NCBI RefSeq assembly: GCF_024189315.1 | Contig: NZ_JAIZEO010000001.1 | Coordinates: 1,116,001 to 1,180,000, forward strand | Reading direction: 5' to 3' | Length of the DNA stretch: 64,000 bases | Origin: Halobacillus sp. A5 | GTDB lineage: Bacteria > Bacillota > Bacilli > Bacillales > Halobacillaceae | Shown: one piece after another, positions 8,593 to 17,285 of the stretch | Layout: each line of letters starts with the position of its first letter | How positions within the stretch are numbered: position 1 is the first letter of the stretch | Translations under genes and position numbers: made by a program | Notes under the pieces: generated by a model | What the model saw: only the letters and a program-made list of their open reading frames with translations | What the model was told of the DNA's origin: nothing | Database searches by the model: none

Positions 8593-9057
8593 CTATGTCT
8601 GCGTATGCCGCTTCACAGCTTCCTCTTCCACCCGGTCCATAAATTCAGCCACTACATCATGGTTCCCTTTTTTATTTGCGAGCTTTAACATCGCTCGTCC
8701 CACGAAATTCACTCCTTGATTCGTTCCTTCATATATAAATTTAGTTCGTGTTTCCTCAAGCTTGATTAAGTGATAAGAAACAGTGATTTCAAACGCTTTG
8801 CCTATAATAAAGCTTACTTTCTTATATTTCTCATCTTCCTTGTTTTCGTAGGCCAGCGTATCGACGATATACGTTTCAAGACGTTTTCCCTCCCGGTACG
8901 ACTGCCGGTGTTTAGCCCCCGGTTCATCTTCATTCTTTTCAATTAAAGCATGCTCTTCGACTTTCGGCATAATCCGTTTAATGTTTTCATCTAAGAAAAG
9001 CTCCCATATGTTCTCGATATTCGTTTCGATTGTTCGTTCCTCTTTCCATTCAATCAC
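8593..9057 (-). CDS. SRPBCC family protein
   Basis: This 154-residue protein has the helix-grip pattern of the START/SRPBCC superfamily (MIEWKEERTIETNIENIWELF, then alternating strands and a long C-terminal helix). Its ligand is unknown. The GTG start at 9057 follows the stop codon of the MerR gene with no spacer, and its AGGAAGG site lies inside the end of that gene, so translation is coupled. The MerR protein may regulate this pair. Confidence 0.7.
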   Translation of the reverse strand: MIEWKEERTIETNIENIWELFLDENIKRIMPKVEEHALIEKNEDEPGAKHRQSYREGKRLETYIVDTLAYENKEDEKYKKVSFIIGKAFEITVSYHLIKLEETRTKFIYEGTNQGVNFVGRAMLKLANKKGNHDVVAEFMDRVEEEAVKRHTQT

Positions 9058-9399
9058 TTATCCTTCCTCCTTACCTGACGCTAAGAAATCGTCAATTTCG
9101 TTTATCTTCATTTGCAAGCGGTCCATCTGTTCCTGTAGGTTATTTTTCTTCTCTACTAAAAGAGCTTCAAGGTTCTCAAATGACTCATCCTCCATTACAG
9201 TGACCATCTCCTGAATAGAGAAGCCGAGACACCTTAACTTCACTAACAGATCAGCAAGAAAAAAACTGCCATCATCATAATAGCGGTAATGATTTGTGGG
9301 ATGAATATAAGCTGGCTCAAGCAATTTAATTTCGGCATAGTATCGCAATGTTTCTTTCGTTAAACCTGTCATTGCGGCAAATTCACTTATCCTGTACAT
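9058..9399 (-). CDS. MerR-family transcriptional regulator
   Basis: This 113-residue protein has an N-terminal winged helix (YRISEFAAMTGLTKETLRYYAE..NHYRYYDDG) and a coiled-coil dimerisation helix from about 75 to 108. There is no long effector domain. I use the ATG at 9399 behind GGGGGGAG rather than the longer frame, because MerR proteins begin with this segment. It is cotranscribed with an SRPBCC gene. Confidence 0.85.
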   Translation of the reverse strand: MYRISEFAAMTGLTKETLRYYAEIKLLEPAYIHPTNHYRYYDDGSFFLADLLVKLRCLGFSIQEMVTVMEDESFENLEALLVEKKNNLQEQMDRLQMKINEIDDFLASGKEEG

Positions 9400-9602
9400 G
9401 ACTCCCCCCTGTTTCATCATAAACCGTGTGGTGCACTGCACAGTCAAACTTTTTAATATGCGGCGGCTGCCATAAAGAAGTAAGAATAGTGATACCTAAT
9501 ATCGCTCCTGGAAGTGGACGCGTATGTAACCATTGTATTTATATAACCTTCTAGTTTCTATACCCTCATCATAATACAGTTTCTGCGTGGTATCCAAAAC
9601 AA

Positions 9603-9631
9603 TTGACAAGTGAACTGCTCCTGCCTATACT
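9603..9631 (+). promoter_or_regulatory. Sigma-A promoter of the marR-pirin pair
   Basis: TTGACA at 9603-9608 and TATACT at 9626-9631 are separated by 17 bases, which is very close to the vegetative consensus. It lies 60 bases before the marR start. Confidence 0.75.
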
Positions 9632-9643
9632 AAACACAACTCA

Positions 9644-9665
9644 AATAGTATGTATAGCAACTATT
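9644..9665. promoter_or_regulatory. Inverted repeat, likely MarR autoregulatory operator
   Basis: AATAGT (9644-9649) and ACTATT (9660-9665) form an inverted repeat with a 10-base spacer, immediately downstream of the promoter and before the marR ribosome-binding site. This is the usual place for autorepression by a MarR dimer. Binding is inferred. Confidence 0.5.
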
Positions 9666-9691
9666 CTATTTCTGGAATGAGGGATGAATTC

Positions 9692-10126
9692 ATGAGCTTA
9701 ACCTTTCAAGACTATATCAGTATTAAAATCCACAAAACGGATTTAAAACTGACTGGATATATAAAATCTCAATTGAAGCCATACAATCTCGCCCCTGAGC
9801 AGAACTTAATTATGATGCTGCTTTGGGAAGAAAATGGTCTTTCACAAAATCAGCTCGCCGTCCGCTTAAATAAAGATAAAACAAATATAGCCCGTATGGC
9901 AGCCAATTTAGAGGAGAAAGGCTTCATAAGACGAAGCTCATCGCAAACCGACCGACGTTCCCTGACCCTATTCTTAACCGAATCAGGAGAAGAGTTAAAA
10001 CGCAAGGTGCTGCCTGTTGCTGAACAGTTTAACGAAATCGTATGCGAGGGAATCACTACAGAAGAGCTCGAACAGCTTGATCACCTGCTGACAAAGATGA
10101 ATCAAAATATAGAGAAAAGAGAATAA
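9692..10126 (+). CDS. MarR-family transcriptional regulator
   Basis: This is a 144-residue winged-helix regulator. The recognition region reads GLSQNQLAVRLNKDKTNIARM and the wing KGFIRRSSSQTDRRSLTLFLT, with D-x-R as in MarR proteins. The start at 9692 is chosen because GAGGGA stands 7 bases upstream. It lies 20 bp before a pirin gene and behind a consensus promoter with an inverted repeat, so it probably represses itself and the pirin gene. The ligand is unknown. Confidence 0.85.
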   Translation: MSLTFQDYISIKIHKTDLKLTGYIKSQLKPYNLAPEQNLIMMLLWEENGLSQNQLAVRLNKDKTNIARMAANLEEKGFIRRSSSQTDRRSLTLFLTESGEELKRKVLPVAEQFNEIVCEGITTEELEQLDHLLTKMNQNIEKRE

Positions 10127-10146
10127 GTACGAGGAGATGATCACAA

Positions 10147-11007
10147 ATGAAAGATATATTCCATCGCCAAGTAAAAGATCATTGGTACGTTGAATACAAC
10201 GAGATGAGTCTTCCTTCCATTCAGAAAGGCTGGATCCTTCCTGTTGACCGCTGGGCTGAATTTGATCCTTTTATTCTCATGGCTGAAGACTGGTTTAAGA
10301 AGGGAACTTTCCCGGACCACCCTCACCGCGGTTTTCAAACCGTGACCTATGTTGTGGATGGGAGACTTGAACACATCGATAACGCAGGAGGACGTGATAT
10401 TCTAGAACCCGGAGACGTCCAGTATATGAATGCAGGCTGGGCTGCCCGCCACGCTGAAGACGGGGTGGAGGATGATATCGCCCACACCCTGCAGTTGTGG
10501 TTGAACCTTCCTAAAGATAAAAAGAACTCAGAAACAATCTATCAAAATATTTATTCTGAACATGCTCCGGTCGTTTCTATTGACGGAGGAACAATAAAAG
10601 TATTCTCAGGAGATGTAGCTGGTGTACAGGGTCCGCTTCAGTCAATTGTTCCCATTACGTTAACGGAAATGACGTTAGCAACAGGAGCAGAGTATACCCT
10701 AGAACTACCAGCGAACCATAATGCTTTCCTTTATGTATTAGCCGGCGAAGCAGAATTTGCAAACGAGACCACTTTAAAGAAACACGGAGTGGCTGCACTT
10801 ACTTACAACAAAGAAGGCAGCTCTGAAACGAAAAGCACGTTGGAAATTAAATCAAAAAAACGCCAGACTAAAATTCTAGTTTATTCCGGGATGCCGATTG
10901 AAGAAGAAATCGTACCTTATGGCCCCTTTGTAATGAATACAATGGAAGAAATTAAACAGGCGTACCGTGATTATCACGAAGGAAAATTCGGCCCGCCGGC
11001 AACCTGA
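10147..11007 (+). CDS. Pirin-family bicupin protein
   Basis: This 286-residue protein is a two-cupin pirin. The metal-binding set in the first cupin is visible: H-x-H in FPDHPHRGFQT and H-x-E in ARHAED. The GDVQYMNAG turn lies between them. Some bacterial pirins have quercetin 2,3-dioxygenase activity and others act as redox-dependent partner proteins, so the activity is open. It follows marR by 20 bp with its own GAGGAG site and ends at a clear terminator. Confidence 0.85.
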   Translation: MKDIFHRQVKDHWYVEYNEMSLPSIQKGWILPVDRWAEFDPFILMAEDWFKKGTFPDHPHRGFQTVTYVVDGRLEHIDNAGGRDILEPGDVQYMNAGWAARHAEDGVEDDIAHTLQLWLNLPKDKKNSETIYQNIYSEHAPVVSIDGGTIKVFSGDVAGVQGPLQSIVPITLTEMTLATGAEYTLELPANHNAFLYVLAGEAEFANETTLKKHGVAALTYNKEGSSETKSTLEIKSKKRQTKILVYSGMPIEEEIVPYGPFVMNTMEEIKQAYRDYHEGKFGPPAT

Positions 11008-11011
11008 CCCA

Positions 11012-11050
11012 AAAAGTGCAGCCCTTCCTTCCCGGGCTGTACTTTTCTCG
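11012..11050 (+). terminator. Terminator after pirin gene
   Basis: AAAAGTGCAGCCC (11012-11024) pairs with GGGCTGTACTTTT (11034-11046) through 13 pairs including one G-T, followed by a T-rich stretch. It starts 4 bases after the stop codon. Confidence 0.75.
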
Positions 11051-11077
11051 TTTAATCACGATTGATCTCCTTCGAGC

Positions 11078-12412
11078 TCAGCTAGTCAAAATGTCGCTTA
11101 AATAAATCCCGCTGGCTGCTGCCTGTGACAGGGAATGAGTTTCCCCTGAACAATCTCCTATCAAATAAAGTCCTCGAACTTCAGTTTCAAACCGGTAATC
11201 AGTATATAATTTAGGTTCATAGAATTTAGCATCTATTCCGTAAAGTAATGTATCTGGATCGAGTCGTTCCCCAAGCAAACCCTCCAGCGCTTCAAAAAAA
11301 TCGAGGAGCGCCCTCTGATACAATACGGGAACTTCTTCATTTAACCGTCCAGTCTCACATTCAAGAGAAGGAATGATTGAACCTGTTCGACTATCATTTG
11401 CAGAACGATCGTTTTTAAAGTCCATTAACCTCTGTACCACGATCCGGTCACTGTTTCTATTAATAGGTTTAATGACACTTTCTGCTTTATTTATAGCTTC
11501 CTCGTAAGTCGCATAATACCTCGGAACGAACAAGGTAAAGTTTAAATTATCACTTGGCGAGTCTTTTTCCCGCTGGTTCTGGCCGTCGGGCATAACTAAC
11601 CCGTGCTGATATTTACGAATCACCCGGCCTTTAGGATTCATGCAGTACGTTGTGGCTGAGTAATCATCTCCAAAGTAGGTTAACTTGGTTTCGAATGTAT
11701 CCTTAAGAATGGATTCGAGCTGGTCCCCCCGCATTTCCACTCTAATACCTAAGTCCAGCCTCGTTTCTCCGGGATACAGCCCTAATTGATGAGTCTGTTT
11801 ATTGAACCACCGGCTTCCACTCATTCCGGTGGCAAGTACTACTTTTTCACTTGAAAACGTCTCTTTATTTGTTTCAATTTTAAAATTCTTGTCTTTTTCA
11901 ATATGCTGCACCTCTGCTTCGAACGTAAATTGAACACGCTTCTCCAGGACTTCATACATCTTCTGAAAAATTTCTTCTGCCAAAGTCGTCCCTAAATGTC
12001 TGACTTCTGTGGAGAGCACCTTTAAAGCATGGCAGGAAGCTCGTGCAGATAAACGATCATTCTTTGTACTATAGAGGTTTACACGGTCTGCCCCGAAGCT
12101 GCAAAGAATACGGTCCACTTCCTGCATAAGCTGCATCGTTTTCTCATTTCTAATCTTTCGTCCCAGCTCTCCGCCAAAATCATTCGTATAATTAAATTTC
12201 CCTTCTGATTTTCCCAGCCCCGCAAATCCGAGGTATTTGCTGCAGCCCTGCTCACAAGAACAGCTCTCCCCCCGTTCCAACCCACACGAACGACGGTTTA
12301 ACTCTTTCCCTTTATCAATAACGTGAATGGATATGCCTTCGTGCTTGTTCATCAAGCTGTAAGCCAAAAAGACGCTGCTGACTCCAGCACCTATGATCGT
12401 GATGTCTGTCAT
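11078..12412 (-). CDS. FAD-dependent dehydrogenase, COG2509-like
   Basis: This 444-residue flavoprotein has the N-terminal dinucleotide fold ITIIGAGVSSVFLAYSL and a C-terminal FAD-contact segment YLIGDCSGETHSLSQAAASG. A middle VVLATGMSGSRW segment fits the same group. Near the N-terminus there is a cysteine-rich stretch with CGLERGESCSCEQGC, which may hold a metal or be redox-active. The length fits uncharacterised FAD-dependent dehydrogenases of the COG2509 type. The start is set at 12412 behind AAAGGGG. The substrate is unknown. Confidence 0.75.
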   Translation of the reverse strand: MTDITIIGAGVSSVFLAYSLMNKHEGISIHVIDKGKELNRRSCGLERGESCSCEQGCSKYLGFAGLGKSEGKFNYTNDFGGELGRKIRNEKTMQLMQEVDRILCSFGADRVNLYSTKNDRLSARASCHALKVLSTEVRHLGTTLAEEIFQKMYEVLEKRVQFTFEAEVQHIEKDKNFKIETNKETFSSEKVVLATGMSGSRWFNKQTHQLGLYPGETRLDLGIRVEMRGDQLESILKDTFETKLTYFGDDYSATTYCMNPKGRVIRKYQHGLVMPDGQNQREKDSPSDNLNFTLFVPRYYATYEEAINKAESVIKPINRNSDRIVVQRLMDFKNDRSANDSRTGSIIPSLECETGRLNEEVPVLYQRALLDFFEALEGLLGERLDPDTLLYGIDAKFYEPKLYTDYRFETEVRGLYLIGDCSGETHSLSQAAASGIYLSDILTS

Positions 12413-12449
12413 AAAAATCCCCTTTTTCCTCGTAAGTTCCAACAAATAA

Positions 12450-12471
12450 AGAACTTTTGTAAACAAGTTCT
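12450..12471. promoter_or_regulatory. Inverted repeat upstream of the FAD dehydrogenase
   Basis: AGAACTT (12450-12456) and AAGTTCT (12465-12471) are perfect 7-base arms around TTGTAAAC, 38-60 bases before the start codon. It is probably an operator or a 5-prime leader stem. Nothing identifies the regulator. Confidence 0.4.
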
Positions 12472-12595
12472 ACTAGAATAAAGCGCTAATAAACAGGCGG
12501 GCTATCTTTCATTTAAAGTAAGAAAACTTGTTTTTCAATCGGTACTTTTATAGAATAACACGATTAGAAATGTTGCTGCTTCCCAATACAGCCTT

Positions 12596-12636
12596 ATAGA
12601 AAAAAGAACTGCTGGAATAATCCATAGCAGCTCTTC
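12596..12636 (-). terminator. Terminator after the PAS-STAS gene
   Basis: On the minus strand AAGAGCTGCT pairs with AGCAGTTCTT (plus-strand arms 12604-12613 and 12626-12635), followed by a run of T. It abuts the stop codon at 12637. Confidence 0.75.
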
Positions 12637-13419
12637 TTATTGGCTTTTCTTAATTTTCAGGATGGCTTGTTTCACGGTGCCTATTGTATCAATATCAGTT
12701 AAATCACGTCCAATCTCGACAGCCTTTCTCGCCAGTTCTGGCCGAATCCCTGTAAAAATCGGGTGAATCCCAAGCAGTCGGATAATATCGTTAATCTGGT
12801 AGAAAAAGGATACTACCGTTTCGTCTAAACGATAAATTCCTGAGAAATCAATAATAAGGTGATCTAAATCATAATCCTTCAGCTTCAAAGGAATAGTGTC
12901 TAAAAGCTGGTTCACGCGTGTTTCATCAATCCTCCCTGTCAAAGGTAATATGGAGACACCTTCTGAGACCGGAACAATGGCTGTTGCGATTTCATAAATC
13001 TCATGACGCACCTCATCAAGCTCACTAGCTGTCAATTTATGAGCAGTAATATCATGGGCAACCGATTGAATGGCGGGAGTCTCACCAAAAATCACTGGCG
13101 TGCACGTTAACTCCACATCCACCAAGCTGCCATCAGCTTTTATAAGAGAAATCTCTATTAATTCCCCAGGTTGATGCGATTCTTTAATCTCAGCCATACG
13201 ATTCCTCATATAAGGCTTATTTTCCTCTTTAAAAATCCCTAGTGCGGAAGTGCCGATCAGCTCACTTTTATTGGCTAGCAGGAAATCCTCCGCAGCTTTA
13301 TTTATATATAACACCTTCTGTTCCGCATGTATAATCGTCGGGGCAAAAGAATAGTCTATAATCTGTTTAAATAACTCTTCTTTCTCTTTGATAGCAAGAC
13401 TCGTATTCGTTTGCGTCAT
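12637..13419 (-). CDS. PAS-STAS protein (RsbR/stressosome-like)
   Basis: This 260-residue protein has an N-terminal PAS domain (about 18-130, with NKAAEDFLLANKSELIG) and a C-terminal STAS domain (about 150-260, VSILPLTGRIDETRVNQLLDTI ... LIIDFSGIYRLDETVVSFF). This is the RsbR-paralogue plan, in which STAS domains build the stressosome upstream of sigma-B. The usual Thr after the LIIDFSG strand is not clearly conserved, so it may not be an RsbT substrate. The start is the ATG at 13419 behind GAGGAGAG. Confidence 0.78.
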   Translation of the reverse strand: MTQTNTSLAIKEKEELFKQIIDYSFAPTIIHAEQKVLYINKAAEDFLLANKSELIGTSALGIFKEENKPYMRNRMAEIKESHQPGELIEISLIKADGSLVDVELTCTPVIFGETPAIQSVAHDITAHKLTASELDEVRHEIYEIATAIVPVSEGVSILPLTGRIDETRVNQLLDTIPLKLKDYDLDHLIIDFSGIYRLDETVVSFFYQINDIIRLLGIHPIFTGIRPELARKAVEIGRDLTDIDTIGTVKQAILKIKKSQ

Positions 13420-13657
13420 TTCATCTCTCCTCAACTGAATTCTCCTCTGTTTATATTTCGGTATAACACATACAAAACCTTCTTTATCTGCATAGTTTTT
13501 CTAAAAATAGATGAATTTCCTCATATACATGGCGGAGGCGCTCCCAGCATAAGTCATGGGCAACGTTAATGACCCTTACTTCGACAGAAATCTGGTCACG
13601 AAACCAGTCAGTAACAACTTTCAAGATTGTGCACGTATTTTTTTCTATGAAGAAATG

Positions 13658-14194
13658 CTATAAATGAGAAGCGAAAAATTCTTTTTGAAATGCTGCCATA
13701 AGTACAACGTTATGCCATTGCCCGTCTCGAAACAGCTGATCCATTTGTTCACCTTCAATACGAAACCCCATTTTCTTATAGAGGGAGATCGCTCTTTCAT
13801 TAAAAGAAAACACACGGATATGTACTTTGTGTAAGTTCATCTCTTTAAAACTATAGGTGATCAGCAGCTGTAAGGCTTCCGTGCCGTAGCCGCTCCCCCA
13901 GTATTCATGCTCTCCGATGTCAATTATGCATTCTGCGTTGCGATTTTTATAATCAATATTTATGAGGGAGGTAAGGCCTAACGGTTTCTTTGACTGGATC
14001 AGCTCAATCATGTAGCTTTTCGAGGTGCCTGATTGAAGAAGCTTTTCTATGAAAGCTTCCGTCTCTCCATAAGTATATTTATCTAAAGATGGATTGGTAT
14101 ACTTCATAACTTCTTCATTATTCCGCCAGCTGTGAAAAGTATCTATGTCAGATAAAGCTAGTTTCCGCAGTTTAATTCGCTCGCCCTTAAACAT
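13658..14194 (-). CDS. GNAT acetyltransferase, RimJ/RimL type
   Basis: This 178-residue protein starts with IKLRKLALSDIDTFHSWRNNEEVM and has the acetyl-CoA loop EYWGSGYGTEALQLLI. The C-terminal NERAISLYKKMGFRIEGE completes the RimJ/L-type GNAT pattern. Members acetylate protein N-termini, amino sugars or spermidine-like amines; the target here is unknown. AAAGGGAG precedes the ATG. Confidence 0.8.
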   Translation of the reverse strand: MFKGERIKLRKLALSDIDTFHSWRNNEEVMKYTNPSLDKYTYGETEAFIEKLLQSGTSKSYMIELIQSKKPLGLTSLINIDYKNRNAECIIDIGEHEYWGSGYGTEALQLLITYSFKEMNLHKVHIRVFSFNERAISLYKKMGFRIEGEQMDQLFRDGQWHNVVLMAAFQKEFFASHL

Positions 14195-14306
14195 TAGATC
14201 TCCCTTTCTTTTCTGACTGCTCCTCAGGCAGCCATGTTTTGTCGATTCGTTAAATCAAAACATCGTGATTCTTCAACAAGGTGGTGGTATTTCTCGTTTA
14301 AAAACC

Positions 14307-15086
14307 CTAATTCTGTATTTCGGGTGACAGGCATCCGTAAGAGTAGGCTAAACAAGTAAACCCATTCTTTTCTAAAATTGGCTGACTCATCGGGCTGGCA
14401 TCCACTGTTAAAAAACGATAACCTCTTTCATGTGCTTTTTGTGCGCGTACAGCTAGTAAAGCAGAGTAACAGCCTTGCCCCCGGTGATTCATTAAGGTAG
14501 CCCCTCCCCAGAAGCTGGCAAAGGATGTACCCTTTTCTAAATACATCCATGCTGTACTGACAAGCTTTTCTCCATCATAAATGCCATATAGAAATAAAGT
14601 TTCAGGATCGTTCTTTTTGTCCCTCCACAATCGATTTCCCAATAAAGTGTAAGACTCTCCCCACACTTCTGTAAGTAACTCCATCATCTGCTTAACGCCT
14701 GCTTCCTCGGTAATTTCTTTTAACCGCAGGGGAAGGGATGGGTTATAAAAAGAATGGTTATGGTTGATTTCCATCACCATTAAGGCCTCCCGATCGTCAA
14801 TAGTAAAACCCTTGGACTGCAATAGATCCACCAGGCGATCAGGCTGGTCATAACTATAAACCTTCCATTCAAAACGCTGACCTAAGCTTTGAAAATAAGC
14901 CATTTCTTTTTCGATCGCCCGTTCTGCATTATCCAGAGTAAGAGAAGAGCAGGAAATAAACCCTTCTTCATTATGCTGAGATACGTGACGAATAACATGC
15001 TCATTTTCTTCTCTCACATAACCCGGGATCGCAGCCTTGATCCGCAATTGTTCATGAAAAATATCTAAAGCGTTCTTTTTGTTCAT
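14307..15086 (-). CDS. GNAT acetyltransferase with N-terminal extension
   Basis: This 259-residue protein has a C-terminal GNAT domain (about 125-255) containing LMNHRGQGCYSALLAVRAQ, the Q/R-x-x-G-x-G/A loop, and a preceding degenerate half, suggesting a tandem arrangement. The start at 15086 follows GAGGAGGG. It lies 22 bp downstream of a VOC gene on the same strand, so the two are probably cotranscribed. The substrate is unknown. Confidence 0.72.
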   Translation of the reverse strand: MNKKNALDIFHEQLRIKAAIPGYVREENEHVIRHVSQHNEEGFISCSSLTLDNAERAIEKEMAYFQSLGQRFEWKVYSYDQPDRLVDLLQSKGFTIDDREALMVMEINHNHSFYNPSLPLRLKEITEEAGVKQMMELLTEVWGESYTLLGNRLWRDKKNDPETLFLYGIYDGEKLVSTAWMYLEKGTSFASFWGGATLMNHRGQGCYSALLAVRAQKAHERGYRFLTVDASPMSQPILEKNGFTCLAYSYGCLSPEIQN

Positions 15087-15108
15087 GCTGCCCTCCTCCT
15101 CATCCCTT

Positions 15109-15483
15109 CTATCCACTTCTTCTGCTGTAAACTTCGCCAATTTCTATACGATTTCCGTCTGGATCGAGACAAACAGCAATTTTTCCCCACTCAAAATTTA
15201 GACATTCCTCCTGAAATCTTATTCCTCTAGACTTTAATTCATGGACTGTTCTTTCCAACAATGCTGAGTCAAAGCGCAAAACAGTAGGGTTCTGATCTCT
15301 AGGTTTTTCACCAGTAGAACCTGCCCCTCCTTTTTCTATCATTAAATAACCTGTTGAAATCGTATATGTAGTGAGATCGTCTTTCTCACTTCGCTTCGTT
15401 AAACCAAACTTATTTTCATAAAAGTTCAGACAGGCTTCATAGTTCTCGACAAAAAGAATCAGGCCGAACTCTTGATATTTCAT
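15109..15483 (-). CDS. Glyoxalase/bleomycin-resistance (VOC) family protein
   Basis: This is a 124-residue VOC protein: FGLILFVENYEACLNFYENKFGL at the start and VCLDPDGNRIEIGEVY at the end, with a metal-type glutamate in the last strand. The first-strand histidine is absent (L-I-L-F-V), so an unmodified glyoxalase activity is doubtful. AAGGAGGAAG precedes the ATG. Confidence 0.75.
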   Translation of the reverse strand: MKYQEFGLILFVENYEACLNFYENKFGLTKRSEKDDLTTYTISTGYLMIEKGGAGSTGEKPRDQNPTVLRFDSALLERTVHELKSRGIRFQEECLNFEWGKIAVCLDPDGNRIEIGEVYSRRSG

Positions 15484-15584
15484 TCAGCTTCCTCCTTTTT
15501 CGAAGTAAATGGAAATTAGTAAGAAACTTCTCCTGCTCTGTTACTCTTTCTTCTACCTCAATATGGGTTAGAAAGCAATCATCA

Positions 15585-15642
15585 CCCGTTAGGTCGTTAT
15601 CCTCCCAGGTTAGGGCGCTATCCCACTGGTTAGGGTAACAGC
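15585..15642. repeat. Short degenerate tandem repeat, about 20-bp unit
   Basis: Three units containing GTTAGG occur about 20 bases apart (CCCGTTAGGTCGTTAT, CCAGGTTAGGGCGCTAT, ACTGGTTAGGGTAACA) in the spacer between two VOC genes. No ORF or clear hairpin accounts for them. Confidence 0.4.
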
Positions 15643-15685
15643 AATGAGAACGCCTTCCCCTTTTATAAAACCTCTGCGTGACAGC

Positions 15686-16297
15686 TCATTGAACATTCAG
15701 CTCCCCCTGGTCGTCCATTTCTATAATCAGTCCGTCGTTAATTTCAATACGAACCGGGTGCTGCTCCCCTGCTTGATGCGAGAATAACCATTTTCTCCCC
15801 GGCGGTCCTAGTAAAATGTAGCGGCCGTCTTTCCCCATGAAATTCAATTGCTGTACTTCCACCCCTCCGTCCCTTGATGTAAGGCTGACCTCACCAATAT
15901 CAAGCAGATTTGAAACCGAAAATGGCTTCTCCATTGTATGACTGTAATCATACCTGACTATAAACTCTACAATGTTACCTGCAGGGTCATGAAAGTAGAA
16001 AGAACGCGCGTTAGATGCTGTAAAATGCACTTCGTCCTCTCCAACTTCTACGTTTAAATCAACCAATGGTTTCATAGTTTGTTTGGCATCTTCAAAATGA
16101 TTCACCGCCAGATTCAATGCAAAATGGTAGAAGTGTTTATTTTCACTCTTAACGAAGGTTAACTGGCTTTTGCCTATGATTATTGTAAAATGATCTTCGC
16201 TATCTTCATGAAGAGGAAACTTAAGCTTATGTATGTAAAAAGAAAACAGCTCATCAAGTTTATCTGTGTATAGTAGAACTTGCGAAAATCTCATCAT
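15686..16297 (-). CDS. VOC-family protein with C-terminal extension
   Basis: This is a 203-residue protein with a VOC domain at about 1-118 (FSQVLLYTDKLDELFSFYIHKL ... ARSFYFHDPAGNIVEFIVRYD) and an 80-residue C-terminal extension (about 125-203) that looks like half of a second VOC module. The start follows AAGGAGGGTG. The function is unknown. Confidence 0.7.
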   Translation of the reverse strand: MMRFSQVLLYTDKLDELFSFYIHKLKFPLHEDSEDHFTIIIGKSQLTFVKSENKHFYHFALNLAVNHFEDAKQTMKPLVDLNVEVGEDEVHFTASNARSFYFHDPAGNIVEFIVRYDYSHTMEKPFSVSNLLDIGEVSLTSRDGGVEVQQLNFMGKDGRYILLGPPGRKWLFSHQAGEQHPVRIEINDGLIIEMDDQGELNVQ

Positions 16298-16408
16298 TCA
16301 CCCTCCTTGATAATTAAGTTAATAGTACCACAACTATCATACTTATTTTACCAGTTATGCTCATAAAAAAACTGGCCTAAGCTCCTCTTTAGACCAGTGC
16401 ATCAGGGG

Positions 16409-16582
16409 TTATTTATTTTCAATAATAGAAAATTCATAGTCAGCCGCCCACCTGTTATCTTTTTTTACTCGTAGAGCAAATTTCTCTGCTTCATCATACG
16501 AGTTAAAAATAATTTCTTCATTGTTCTTAGCAAATTCTATTGTTGTATCGTTTACATCGTGTGCGATAAGTTTAAAGGTCAT
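16409..16582 (-). CDS. Small hypothetical protein
   Basis: This is a 57-residue acidic protein (MTFKLIAHDVNDTTIEFAKNN...). The ATG at 16582 stands behind GGAAGG; the longer frame has no site. The pattern of strand, helix and strand suggests a small alpha-beta fold. It lies 16 bp downstream of the M50-like gene, so the two may form an operon. No family is recognised. Confidence 0.5.
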   Translation of the reverse strand: MTFKLIAHDVNDTTIEFAKNNEEIIFNSYDEAEKFALRVKKDNRWAADYEFSIIENK

Positions 16583-16598
16583 ATTACCTTCCTTTCTA

Positions 16599-17117
16599 TC
16601 AATTGGCTTCTTGATCCACCTTTTCCTTTGGGTCATTCCGTTGAAAGTCTGTTAATTGACCATGCCGCACTAAATCATAGACCACACGGCCATTGCTTGG
16701 CTGACCATCAGGGTAATATAGGGGAAGTGCGTCAAATAATACAAAATAAAAGGCATAGAAGATAAACTGCCGCCAGAATGTCTCCATTCCCATCCAATCT
16801 AATGCCAGTAATCCGTTCACACCTGCCGCTACAAAGATGTTACTCAACATTGGGGACACATATACAATAAGGTGAGCCCATAATTTATCAACACGTAATT
16901 CGTCATAGCTGCACCAGCTGTACATAAAGTAATATTTTCGAATTTCAAATACTCCTAAATGAAAAAGCCGGGGCCCGCATCCTATAGTAACTTTAGAGCT
17001 TTTCGCCCCAAGAAAATAACTTGCTGCCAAGTATCCGCCTTCTCTTATAACCGAAACGACCGGCAGAATGATAAAGGCAGATAAAGCAAGCTGTAAAAAA
17101 TCTGATATTCCAAACAA
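16599..17117 (-). CDS. M50 (site-2 protease)-like membrane protein lacking the zinc motif
   Basis: This is a 172-residue integral membrane protein. The first helix carries VIREGGYLAA where M50 proteases have H-E-x-x-H, and the C-terminal part has DALPLYYPDGQPSNGRVVYDLV, which matches the N-x-x-P-x-x-x-x-D-G motif of the second conserved M50 helix. Both zinc histidines are replaced (R and Y), so it is probably an inactive relative that may bind rather than cleave membrane proteins. The TTG start at 17117 lies behind GGAGAG. Confidence 0.6.
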   Translation of the reverse strand: MFGISDFLQLALSAFIILPVVSVIREGGYLAASYFLGAKSSKVTIGCGPRLFHLGVFEIRKYYFMYSWCSYDELRVDKLWAHLIVYVSPMLSNIFVAAGVNGLLALDWMGMETFWRQFIFYAFYFVLFDALPLYYPDGQPSNGRVVYDLVRHGQLTDFQRNDPKEKVDQEAN

Positions 17118-17201
17118 TTCATTCTCTCCTTCTTTTACACTCAGTTAAATGAGTAACCCAATTCATCCTTTCCACAGCATAATTTGGAGATATTTTCCCA
17201 T

Positions 17202-17284
17202 TAAAAAAACCGAAAAGGGTCGCATGTTTTGCTCCTCACCTTTTCGGCTCATGTCCGGCTCTAATTGTCCAGCTCATTTCCACC
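17202..17284 (-). terminator. Terminator within repeated CTGGACA element, copy A
   Basis: On the minus strand CCGAAAAGG pairs with CCCTTTTCGG and is followed by seven T. The sequence before it (17248-17284) carries two GGACA units and is shared with copy B at 18382-18461. It starts directly after the stop codon of the MpsC-like gene. Confidence 0.75.
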
Positions 17285-17285
17285 A

